A DNA stretch of 5,613 nucleotides. Source: an uncultured Eubacteriaceae bacterium (GTDB taxonomy: Bacteria; Bacillota; Clostridia; Eubacteriales; Eubacteriaceae). Both the position numbers and the translations under genes were made by a program. Each line of letters begins with the position of its first letter. The first letter of the stretch is position 1. The stretch covers positions 1 to 5,613 of the forward strand of contig CANRHG010000128.1 of assembly GCA_947630385.1 (NCBI GenBank). Reading direction: 5' to 3'. Below the pieces are notes generated by a model. That model worked only from the letters and a program-made list of their open reading frames with translations. It ran no database searches and was not told the DNA's origin. Of the stretch, positions 1 to 5,613 are shown piece after piece.

Positions 1-2
1 CG

Positions 3-1211
3 GGCTTTGTGCCGGGGCTTTCGGTCGGCTCGTGCTTTTTGTACCTCGGTCTCATCGGGGCCGTGCAAAAGGCCATGATCCTAGACCGGGACGAAAAACC
101 CAAGACGATCGAGATCAAAAAAGAGCCGCAGTTTCATTCTAAGACCGAAGAACTCTTTTTTGAAGACGCCCCGTTGCCGCACAATCCGCTGGATGAGATG
201 TTTGAGGGAAATCCCAAGTCGCCCAGGCCCGTGCCACAGCGCGACGAGCTTTCGGAGGCCCTGGAGGAACTCACGATACCGCTGACCGAACTCATCCGAG
301 AGGAGGAAGCCACGGTCGAAGTGGAGACGGGCGAGTTTAGCCAGGTCGAGATCCCGAAAAAAGGGCCGATCTTTGAGCAGGCGCCACGTTACGAGCGCAC
401 CGAAAACGATAAAGCCGATATCCGCGTTCCGGTGACGGAGACGATGGAGAGCGTCTATTTTGAGGACGCGCCGGTAGAGGGCGAAAAAACGGTCGTCGAA
501 GAGGCCGAGCCGGAAGAAGCGGCCGGAGCAGAGCCGGTCGAAGAAGCCGTAGAGCCGGAAAGCCAAGCGGACGAAGCCGAAGACCAAATGCCGGAAGTTT
601 CCGGAGAAGAAACTAGTGAAGAAACCGCTACCGAGGCGGTCGAAGAAAATAAAGAAAATACAGACCAGGGAGCAATCCAGGAAGAAAGCATTCAAACTCA
701 GGAGGATAGCCCGGCCGAATCACCCACGCTGGACTTATTAGTAGAGATGATAAATGAAGAAGATTATAAAGACTACAAAGACGATTTAGGCGACTTTACG
801 CAAGAAGAGACCGCGGTCTTTGAAAGCGAACCCGCCGTCAGCCGTGACCAGGCGGAAGAGGAAATGTTGGACATCTGGCAACAGGTGGCTCAGGAGAATT
901 TAAACCGCAAGCTCGGAAGAAAGCGGGAAGCCAGCGCCAATTATAAGACCAACAACCCGTACCGGGAAGAGCTCGAAAAGCGCGAAGAAGAGCAAAACAA
1001 GCAGCGCAGCGAACGCTACAGACTGCAGCAGGACGAGCTCGTCAAGGAACGCGACCGTATCCGCGACGAGCAGGACCAGATGGCCCGCACGATCAACGCG
1101 CAGACCGAGACCATGACCGACCAACAGCGCCGTGAAGCCGGCTACGAACAGGTGGAGTACGATATCAACGGGCGTAAAATAAAATTCTGGAGGAAAAAAA
1201 ATGAGAGCTGA
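3..1211 (+). CDS. Unrecognised membrane-associated acidic protein, 5'-partial
   Basis: I do not recognise this gene. The frame is open to the left edge, so the true start probably lies outside. A GTG at 9 is the first possible start inside, but no ribosome binding site can be judged there. Numbering from that GTG (400 residues): a hydrophobic segment at about 3-25 resembles a transmembrane helix, either the last of a multi-pass protein or a signal anchor. Residues 26-158 are charged and proline-containing. Residues 159-220 are extremely acidic (25 of 62 are Asp or Glu). Residues about 283-375 are rich in Glu, Arg, Lys and Gln with almost no proline, as in a coiled coil or charged single helix. 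The end is basic (GRKIKFWRKK). FFEDAP (50-55), IFEQAP (121-126) and YFEDAP (150-155) form a repeated short motif. The long tail is presumably cytoplasmic. The gene is separated from secA by its own terminator, so it is not obviously in the secA operon. That it is a real gene is likely; its function is unknown. Confidence 0.8.
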   Translation, partial: GFVPGLSVGSCFLYLGLIGAVQKAMILDRDEKPKTIEIKKEPQFHSKTEELFFEDAPLPHNPLDEMFEGNPKSPRPVPQRDELSEALEELTIPLTELIREEEATVEVETGEFSQVEIPKKGPIFEQAPRYERTENDKADIRVPVTETMESVYFEDAPVEGEKTVVEEAEPEEAAGAEPVEEAVEPESQADEAEDQMPEVSGEETSEETATEAVEENKENTDQGAIQEESIQTQEDSPAESPTLDLLVEMINEEDYKDYKDDLGDFTQEETAVFESEPAVSRDQAEEEMLDIWQQVAQENLNRKLGRKREASANYKTNNPYREELEKREEEQNKQRSERYRLQQDELVKERDRIRDEQDQMARTINAQTETMTDQQRREAGYEQVEYDINGRKIKFWRKKNES

Positions 1212-1225
1212 CGCTCTCTTTTTTT
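1194..1225 (+). terminator. Intrinsic terminator overlapping the stop codon of the upstream gene
   Basis: Stem GAGAGC (1203-1208) pairs with GCTCTC (1213-1218) around the loop TGAC, followed by seven T (1219-1225). Eight A (1194-1201) precede the stem and could extend it by pairing with the T-run, so the structure could also work on the minus strand. The TGA stop of the upstream gene (1209-1211) lies in the loop, and the last codons form the left arm. Confidence 0.85.
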
Positions 1226-1252
1226 AACTAATTTAAAAGTTTTTGATATAAT
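1224..1252 (+). promoter_or_regulatory. Probable SigA-type extended -10 promoter of secA-prfB
   Basis: A perfect -10 hexamer TATAAT lies at 1247-1252, preceded by TGA (1244-1246), giving the extended -10 form TGnTATAAT. The best -35 is TTAACT at 1224-1229 (4 of 6 matches to TTGACA) with a 17-bp spacer. This -35 shares two bases with the T-run of the preceding terminator. Transcription would start near 1259-1263, leaving a leader of about 25 nt before the secA ATG, too short for a riboswitch or attenuator. Inferred from consensus matching. Confidence 0.8.
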
Positions 1253-1273
1253 ATTAGTTTTGAAATCATAACT

Positions 1274-1278
1274 TGGAG
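1274..1278 (+). promoter_or_regulatory. Ribosome binding site that fixes the secA start
   Basis: TGGAG at 1274-1278 is followed by six bases and then ATG at 1285. A TTG at 1273 in the same frame would add four residues (MEIT), but it sits inside this ribosome binding site. The ATG at 1285 gives the normal SecA beginning (MGFLDRFF), so it is preferred. Confidence 0.8.
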
Positions 1279-1284
1279 ATAACC

Positions 1285-3792
1285 ATGGGATTTTTAGACC
1301 GTTTTTTTGATAGTAGTAAAAAAGAGATAAAAAAACAAGAAAAACAAGTCCAACAGATCCTGGACTTAGAAGATACCTACGCAGCCATGAGCGACGAAGA
1401 GCTAAAGGACCAGACGCGCAAATTTAAAGAACGCCTGGCAAACGGCGAGACCTTAGACGATATCCTCGTCGAAGCTTTTGCCACCGTCCGCGAGGCCGCC
1501 TGGCGCGTTTTAGGTATGAAGCATTTCCCCGTACAGCTTCACGGTGGGATCGCCCTTCACAACGGAAATATCGCCGAGATGAAGACGGGGGAAGGAAAAA
1601 CGCTCGTATCGACCCTTCCGGCCTACCTAAACGCCCTGGAAGGAAGGGGCGTGTACGTTGTGACCGTCAACGATTATCTGGCCCGGCGTGACTCCGAGTG
1701 GATGGGCGCGGTCCATAAGTTTTTGGGCCTTTCCGTCGGACTCGTCGTTCACGGCCTGAGTTTTGAAGAAAAAAAAGAAGCTTACAACAGCGATATCACT
1801 TACGGGACGAACAACGAGTTTGGCTTTGACTACTTGAGGGACAACATGGCCCAGCGAAAGGAAGAGCAGGTCCAGCGTGAACTCAATTACGCCATCATCG
1901 ACGAGGTCGACTCGGTCCTGATCGACGAGGCCCGCACGCCGCTGATCATTTCCGGTAGCGGGAGCAAGAGCACCCAGCTCTACAAGATCGCCGACTCGTT
2001 CGCGAAGATGTTGCGGCCCGAAGACTACGAAAAGGACGAAAAGGCCAAGTCCGTCATGCTCACCGACAGCGGGGTTCGAAAGGCCGAGAGCTATTTTAAG
2101 ATCGACAACCTCGCGGATATGGAAAATATGGAAGTTTACCATAACATCCAACAGGCCCTACACGCGAACGTTATGATGGAAAAGGACGTCGATTACGTCG
2201 TAAAAGACGGGGAAATCGTCATCGTCGACGAATTCACCGGTCGTCTCATGCCCGGTCGGCGCTATTCAAACGGCCTACACCAGGCCATTGAAGCCAAAGA
2301 GCGGGTCAAGGTCAACCGTGAGTCCAAGACGATGGCTACGATCACGTTCCAGAATTACTTTAGAATGTTCAATAAGCTTTCCGGGATGACTGGGACGGCC
2401 AAGACGGAAGAAGAAGAGTTTCTTACGATCTACAATCTAAACGTGGTCACGATTCCGACGAATAAGCCGATGATCCGTGACGACATGAACGACCTCGTCT
2501 ACCGTTCGGAAGAGGGAAAATTTAGGGCCGTGACCAACGACGTCATCGAACGCCATAAGACGGGTCAGCCGATTCTAATCGGTACGGTCTCGATCGAAAA
2601 GAGTGAAGAGCTTTCCAAATACCTCAAACGCCACGGGATCAAACACAACGTCTTAAACGCGAAATACCTCGAAAAGGAAGCCGAGATCGTCGCCAATGCC
2701 GGTCAAATGGGCGCGGTCACGATCTCGACGAACATGGCCGGTCGTGGTACGGATATCGTCCTAGGCGAGGGCGTAGCCGAACTCGGGGGCCTTCACATTA
2801 TCGGGACCGAGCGCCACGAGTCACGGCGTATCGATAATCAGCTTCGAGGCCGTGCCGGACGACAGGGAGACCCGGGGAGTTCCCAGTTTTACATTTCGAT
2901 GGAAGACGATCTCATGCGCGTGTTCGGCTCCGAGCGTCTGCAGGGGCTCATGGACGGGCTTGACGAGATGGACGATCAGCCTCTTAACATGAAAATGCTC
3001 ACCAAAGGGATCGAATCCGCCCAAAAACGCGTGGAAGCCCACAACTTCGATATCCGTAAAAACGTCCTAAACTACGACAACGTCATGAACCGCCAAAGAG
3101 AGCTCATCTACGGCCAACGCCAGGAAGTCATCGACGGCAAAAATATGGACGAGCAGATCCATAAGATGACCACGGACTTAGTCGACGATTACGTGGAAAT
3201 GTACACCAATGGCGGCAATTATTACGACGATTGGGACATCGAAGGGCTGGAACACTATTTTAATAAAAACTTCTTTGCCGGAGCGAACGTAACGCTCCCA
3301 AGACAACCTGAAAGCAGGGAAGAATTAAAGAAGACCCTCCTAGATGTCTTTAACAAAAACTTCGAGAAAAAGCAGGAAACGATCGGGCACGACGAGATGT
3401 TAAATCTCGAACGCTACGTCCTTCTACGAAGCGTCGACTCGAGCTGGATGGAACACATCGACGATATGGAACAGCTCAAAGAAGGGATCGGACTGCGGGC
3501 GTACGGACAAAACGACCCGGTCAAAGAATACACAAAAGAAGGTTTTGCCCTGTTCGACGATATGACGGCCCTAATACAGGAAAATACCGTCAAGTATTTG
3601 TACGGGCTACAGATCAAGGTCGAACCGACGCAAAAGACCCAGAATCTTGAACTCACCGCCGGCAGAGCCGGGGAAACGGATAGGGAACGGCCGAAAATGA
3701 AGAAAAAGAAGAAGATCGGGCGTAACGATCCGTGTCCGTGCGGCAGCGGTAAAAAATACAAGAAGTGTTGTGGGGCCAGAAAGACAGCATGA
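1285..3792 (+). CDS. secA: Preprotein translocase ATPase SecA
   Basis: SecA is the motor of general secretion. It binds preproteins and SecYEG at the membrane and uses ATP hydrolysis to push unfolded chains across. The product is 835 residues, usual for Firmicutes. Visible in order: Walker A motif in MKTGEGKT (99-106); DEVD Walker B (206-209) followed by LIDEARTPLIISG; preprotein cross-linking domain at about 222-365; FDEFTGR-like segment DEFTGR (315-320); MTGTA (368-372); NMAGRGTD (483-490); RGRAGRQG with arginine-finger-type residues (521-528); helical scaffold around 573-605; two-helix finger with the likely tip tyrosine Y740 in AYGQNDP; lysine-rich linker; and a C-terminal SEC-C zinc site, CxCx8CC (C817, C819, C828, C829). 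No key residue is missing. It is the housekeeping SecA1 type rather than an accessory SecA2, since those generally lack this tail. It has its own promoter and overlaps prfB by four bases. It ends with TGA. Confidence 0.98.
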   Translation: MGFLDRFFDSSKKEIKKQEKQVQQILDLEDTYAAMSDEELKDQTRKFKERLANGETLDDILVEAFATVREAAWRVLGMKHFPVQLHGGIALHNGNIAEMKTGEGKTLVSTLPAYLNALEGRGVYVVTVNDYLARRDSEWMGAVHKFLGLSVGLVVHGLSFEEKKEAYNSDITYGTNNEFGFDYLRDNMAQRKEEQVQRELNYAIIDEVDSVLIDEARTPLIISGSGSKSTQLYKIADSFAKMLRPEDYEKDEKAKSVMLTDSGVRKAESYFKIDNLADMENMEVYHNIQQALHANVMMEKDVDYVVKDGEIVIVDEFTGRLMPGRRYSNGLHQAIEAKERVKVNRESKTMATITFQNYFRMFNKLSGMTGTAKTEEEEFLTIYNLNVVTIPTNKPMIRDDMNDLVYRSEEGKFRAVTNDVIERHKTGQPILIGTVSIEKSEELSKYLKRHGIKHNVLNAKYLEKEAEIVANAGQMGAVTISTNMAGRGTDIVLGEGVAELGGLHIIGTERHESRRIDNQLRGRAGRQGDPGSSQFYISMEDDLMRVFGSERLQGLMDGLDEMDDQPLNMKMLTKGIESAQKRVEAHNFDIRKNVLNYDNVMNRQRELIYGQRQEVIDGKNMDEQIHKMTTDLVDDYVEMYTNGGNYYDDWDIEGLEHYFNKNFFAGANVTLPRQPESREELKKTLLDVFNKNFEKKQETIGHDEMLNLERYVLLRSVDSSWMEHIDDMEQLKEGIGLRAYGQNDPVKEYTKEGFALFDDMTALIQENTVKYLYGLQIKVEPTQKTQNLELTAGRAGETDRERPKMKKKKKIGRNDPCPCGSGKKYKKCCGARKTA

Positions 3793-4883
3793 TCGATCTA
3801 TACGAATACAAACAGGCTATTGGTGATTTAAAAAAGGATTTAGACGATCTGGACAAGACGCTGCGTCCGGGTGAGCTTGAAGACGAAATCGCTCAACTTC
3901 AGGCTAAGACCGAAGACGTAAACTTTTGGAACGATCCACAAAGTGCCCAAAAGACCGTTAAAGTCTTAAACTTAAAACGCGAAAAGCTAAAGAACTTTAA
4001 AGATATATCCGATTCCGTCGACGAGCTCGATTTGATCGTCGAACTTATTGAAGCGGGGGAAGACTATCCGGAAGCGACACAGGCTCTGGAAACGGCTCAA
4101 AAAGAGATGAGTCGACTGAAGTTAGAAACCTTACTTAAGGGCGAGTACGATGCCAATAACGCGATCATCTCGCTTCATCCGGGTTCCGGCGGAACCGAGT
4201 CCAACGACTGGGCGGAAATGCTTCTTCGGATGTACACGCGTTGGGCCGAAAACAGTGGCTATAAGATAAAGACCTTAGATCTTCAGGCTGGAGGCGTTGC
4301 GGGGATCAAGAGCGCGACGCTTCTTATCGAAGGTCCGAACGCTTACGGCTATCTTAAACAAGAACGCGGGGTACACCGACTTGTACGGATCTCGCCGTTT
4401 GATTCCTCCGGAAGGCGTCATACGTCTTTTGCCAGTCTTGACGTCTCGCCGGAAGTCGATGAAGACGTCGAAGTTGACATCGATCCGGACGATCTTAGAA
4501 TCGATACCTACCGTTCCTCCGGAGCGGGCGGACAGCACGTCAACAAAACGAGTTCGGCCATCCGCATCACGCACCTGCCAACGGGGATCGTCGTACAGTG
4601 CCAAAACGAGCGCTCGCAACACCAGAATAAGGATACGGCCATGCGGATGTTAAAGTCCAAGCTCGTTCAGATCATGGAAGAAGAAAACAAGGAAAAGCTC
4701 GACGAGTTAAAGGGAGACTACGGACAGATCACCTGGGGAAACCAGATTCGCTCGTACGTTTTTCAACCGTATACGCTCGTCAAAGATCATCGTACCGGCG
4801 TTGAAGACGGAAATATCCTGTCCGTCATGAACGGAGCCCTTGATCCGTTCATAAACGCTTCACTGATTAAAAACGCATCTTAG
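3789..4883 (+). CDS. prfB: Peptide chain release factor 2, encoded without a frameshift
   Basis: RF2 recognises UGA and UAA in the ribosomal A site and triggers hydrolysis of peptidyl-tRNA. The product is 364 residues, close to the usual 365. It has an N-terminal helical domain (about 1-105, including VNFWNDP), the RF2-specific anticodon-like tripeptide SPF (202-204, in RISPFDSSGRRH), and the catalytic GGQ (247-249, in SSGAGGQHVNKT). SPF marks it as RF2 rather than RF1. The residue matching E. coli position 246 is Ser (S243), not the Thr of E. coli K-12. The ATG at 3789 overlaps the secA TGA as ATGA. An in-frame GTG at 3765 lies inside the SecA zinc tail and is less likely. The only purine-rich site is GGGG at 3772-3775, 13 bases from the ATG, so initiation probably relies on coupling to secA translation. 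The coding frame runs uninterrupted through the region where most prfB genes carry the CTTTGAC shift site. The gene ends in TAG, which RF1 and not RF2 reads. Confidence 0.97.
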   Translation: MIDLYEYKQAIGDLKKDLDDLDKTLRPGELEDEIAQLQAKTEDVNFWNDPQSAQKTVKVLNLKREKLKNFKDISDSVDELDLIVELIEAGEDYPEATQALETAQKEMSRLKLETLLKGEYDANNAIISLHPGSGGTESNDWAEMLLRMYTRWAENSGYKIKTLDLQAGGVAGIKSATLLIEGPNAYGYLKQERGVHRLVRISPFDSSGRRHTSFASLDVSPEVDEDVEVDIDPDDLRIDTYRSSGAGGQHVNKTSSAIRITHLPTGIVVQCQNERSQHQNKDTAMRMLKSKLVQIMEEENKEKLDELKGDYGQITWGNQIRSYVFQPYTLVKDHRTGVEDGNILSVMNGALDPFINASLIKNAS

Positions 4884-4928
4884 AAAATGAGGAGAGCCGA
4901 AAATTTATTAACTCTTACTCATTACAAA

Positions 4929-4956
4929 TTAACGAGCTGGATTAACTGACTATAAT
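4929..4956 (+). promoter_or_regulatory. Possible promoter just before the prfB terminator hairpin
   Basis: TATAAT at 4951-4956 and TTAACG at 4929-4934 (4 of 6 to TTGACA) are separated by 16 bp. There is no extended -10 TG at the right place. A transcript would begin near 4963, inside the left arm of the hairpin, and so would lack the complete terminator stem and pass into the downstream region. The match may be chance in AT-rich DNA, because no intact gene follows. Confidence 0.3.
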
Positions 4957-4957
4957 T

Positions 4958-4993
4958 GAGATAGATGTTTTAAGGAACATCTATCTCTTTTTT
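4958..4993 (+). terminator. Intrinsic terminator of the secA-prfB operon
   Basis: A perfect 12-bp stem (4958-4969 with 4976-4987) encloses the six-base loop TTAAGG and is followed directly by six T (4988-4993). It lies 74 bases after the prfB stop. The upstream flank has no A-run, so it should act only on plus-strand transcripts. Confidence 0.92.
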
Positions 4994-5040
4994 ATTATAA
5001 GGGGAGAAAAACAAACTAGGAAGACAATTAAGCAAAGATA

Positions 5041-5271
5041 GTGAATAAACTGAAGGAGTTAGTAAAAGTTCATTTCAAAGAACTGTATAAGAACAACTTT
5101 TATATTGATGGTTAGGATGGTAAAAACAAGAAGTTCTGACTATCTATGTTCGGAAGACGGAAGCTCGAAGAAGATCTTGGGCTAAAGATAAAAAAGTTCT
5201 TTAATAAAGTTTGTGTAAGAACCAGTTTATTTCTAATTCTCCTTAAAGAAAGATTATACAAATTGAGCTAG
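5041..5271 (+). pseudogene. Possible decayed ORF with two in-frame stops
   Basis: Read from GTG at 5041, one frame gives a protein-like, lysine-rich sequence beginning MNKLKELVKVHFKELYKNN (GTG read as Met). It is broken by TAG at 5113 and TGA at 5137, and then continues for 43 codons to TAG at 5269 (for example MFGRRKLEEDLGLKIKKFFNK). The start of the frame resembles the amphipathic N-terminus seen in some ABC-2 type permeases, but that is only an impression. Lysine-rich translations also arise by chance in A-rich DNA, so the call is weak. No ribosome binding site is well placed for the GTG. Confidence 0.25.
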
Positions 5272-5343
5272 TTTTTTGTTCAGTTTTGTACGATTCACTA
5301 GAGTTAAAATGTCCAATTTCATGGGAACACTTTAGGAGTTATT

Positions 5344-5406
5344 ATGTTAAAAAGGCCACGAGTTCGAGTGTATCTCGCAGTCAATAGATTTTGTAATAAA
5401 ACATGA
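5344..5406 (+). CDS. Possible 20-residue peptide ORF
   Basis: ATG at 5344 is preceded by AGGAG (5334-5338) with a five-base spacer, a good ribosome binding site. The ORF encodes a basic peptide of 20 residues (beginning MLKRPRVRVYL) and stops at TGA 5404-5406. There is no signal sequence and no family I recognise. It may be the surviving start of a truncated gene or simply chance. Confidence 0.2.
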   Translation: MLKRPRVRVYLAVNRFCNKT

Positions 5407-5554
5407 TAAAAAGTTTATTACAGAATAAGACTACAAATTTTTTAAAGTGGATACACCGCCACACCCGTCTGACCTGTACGATTATCTCTCCATAGGGAGT
5501 GGTTGCAACCGCAGGAAGACCAGACAAGTAAAGTTGATGCATTTGGCCACCCAT
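5381..5554 (-). CDS. Possible small minus-strand ORF, 57 residues
   Basis: ATG at 5554 (a second in-frame ATG is at 5542) opens a frame ending at TGA 5383-5381. The first 37 residues, from the 51% GC tail, look protein-like and include LPMGGQMHQLYL and VQVRRVWRC. The last 20 come from AT-rich DNA and are hydrophobic and aromatic. The RRxxRC string faintly resembles the zinc-finger region of ISL3-type transposases, but the other expected cysteines are absent. I would not assign a function. No clear ribosome binding site is seen. Confidence 0.15.
   Translation of the reverse strand: MGGQMHQLYLSGLPAVATTPYGEIIVQVRRVWRCIHFKKFVVLFCNKLFIMFYYKIY
5388..5426. repeat. AT-rich inverted repeat (13-bp stem)
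   Basis: TGTAATAAA (5392-5400) and TTTATTACA (5414-5422) are perfect inverted copies around a 13-base spacer. Pairing extends outward through one G-U pair and three more base pairs to 5388 and 5426. There is no immediate T-run; six T occur only about ten bases later (5437-5442). It could be an RNA hairpin, an operator-like palindrome or chance in AT-rich DNA. Confidence 0.45.
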
Positions 5555-5581
5555 AGGCAGAGAAGAGATCGCTCGGTCTCT

Positions 5582-5611
5582 CTAAAGCTTTTTAGCCCCT
5601 GCATAAGCAGC
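5582..5611 (-). CDS. Possible C-terminus of a convergent gene, cut by the window edge
   Basis: On the minus strand an open frame enters from the right edge and ends at TAG (5584-5582), giving the last nine residues AAYAGAKKL. The stop is in the same frame as the 57-residue ORF that follows it, so the two could also be parts of one broken gene. Nine codons are too few to decide. Confidence 0.15.
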   Translation of the reverse strand, partial: AAYAGAKKL

Positions 5612-5613
5612 CG

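Larger units (their letters stand above)
4884..5613. other. Region without an intact gene downstream of prfB
   Basis: This stretch of about 730 bases holds the operon terminator and then only fragmentary coding signals. From 4994 to about 5444 it is AT-rich (32% GC counted over 5001-5100). From about 5447 to the edge it is about 51% GC, like the genes upstream. An isolated AAGGGGAG at 4999-5006 resembles a ribosome binding site but has no start codon at the right distance. I searched by eye for tRNA, tmRNA, RNase P RNA, SRP RNA, common riboswitch cores and CRISPR repeats and recognised none. Decayed genes are the simplest reading. Confidence 0.6.

Noticed and set aside
81..695. Long minus-strand open frames opposite the first gene (81-695, 455-691, 900-1124)
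   Set aside because: They are antisense shadows of a Glu-rich gene: GAA and GAG codons read backwards give Phe, Leu and Ser runs and rarely stops. The composition is not protein-like.
1273..1284. TTG start for secA at 1273
   Set aside because: It overlaps the ribosome binding site of the ATG at 1285, which gives the normal SecA N-terminus.
3750..3757. Run of six A near the end of secA as a -1 slippery site producing a SecA-RF2 fusion
   Set aside because: The phase does not fit X XXY YYZ, and the shifted frame meets TAA at 3750-3752.
3765..3788. GTG start for prfB at 3765
   Set aside because: It would add MLWGQKDS read out of frame from the SecA zinc tail; the ATG at 3789 gives the usual RF2 length and an ATGA overlap.
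1627..4653. Other open frames overlapping secA and prfB, including minus strand 1627-2151 and plus strand 4297-4653
   Set aside because: They lie wholly inside well-conserved secA and prfB in other frames and resemble no family.
4907..4947. Three copies of ATTAAC (4907, 4928, 4941)
   Set aside because: Irregular spacing and a short AT-rich unit; expected by chance.
4887..4949. 20-codon ORF right after prfB (starts MRRAENLL)
   Set aside because: No ribosome binding site upstream of its ATG, and no recognisable features.
5355..5380. GTTCGAGT resembling a tRNA or tmRNA T-loop
   Set aside because: The flanks do not form a 5-bp T-stem and no acceptor stem or anticodon arm is present.
5287..5483. 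Nine-base direct repeat TGTACGATT at 5287 and 5475
   Set aside because: About one such pair is expected by chance in a region of this size, and nothing flanks it like an element end.

Overview
The window looks like a chromosomal segment of a low-to-moderate GC Firmicute. Three tightly packed plus-strand genes (1-4883) have about 50% GC by eye. They are followed by about 730 bases with no intact gene. SecA and release factor 2 are clearly of Firmicutes type: SecA is 835 residues with a C-terminal zinc-binding SEC-C tail, and secA directly precedes prfB, as in many Firmicutes. Details of SecA and the unshifted prfB remind me of Erysipelotrichia, but that placement is an impression, not a demonstration.

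Layout. Positions 3-1211 hold the 3' part of an unrecognised gene. Its product has a hydrophobic segment, then a long acidic low-complexity region with a repeated FEDAP-like motif, then a charged helical C-terminus. An intrinsic terminator (1194-1225) is built over its stop codon. A strong extended -10 promoter (1224-1252) follows immediately and starts the next transcription unit. That unit is secA (1285-3792) and prfB (3789-4883), which overlap by ATGA. It ends at a perfect 12-bp hairpin with a T-run (4958-4993).

From 4994 to the window end no intact gene is visible. The stretch 4994 to about 5444 is AT-rich (32% GC over 5001-5100). It contains an ORF interrupted by two in-frame stops, a 20-codon ORF with a good ribosome binding site, and a 13-bp inverted repeat. 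From about 5447 to 5613 GC rises to about 51%. That tail carries a 57-codon minus-strand ORF of unknown reality and a possible C-terminus of a convergent gene running in from beyond the edge.

How the genes work together. SecA drives post-translational export through SecYEG, and RF2 terminates translation at UGA and UAA. They share a promoter and are probably translationally coupled, but their functions are separate. The most interesting points are three. prfB lacks the usual +1 programmed frameshift. secA ends in an RF2-type UGA placed exactly on the prfB start codon. The gene upstream of secA is an unusual acidic membrane-associated protein with repeated short motifs. I did not find a clear new defence, mobile or RNA system in the window.
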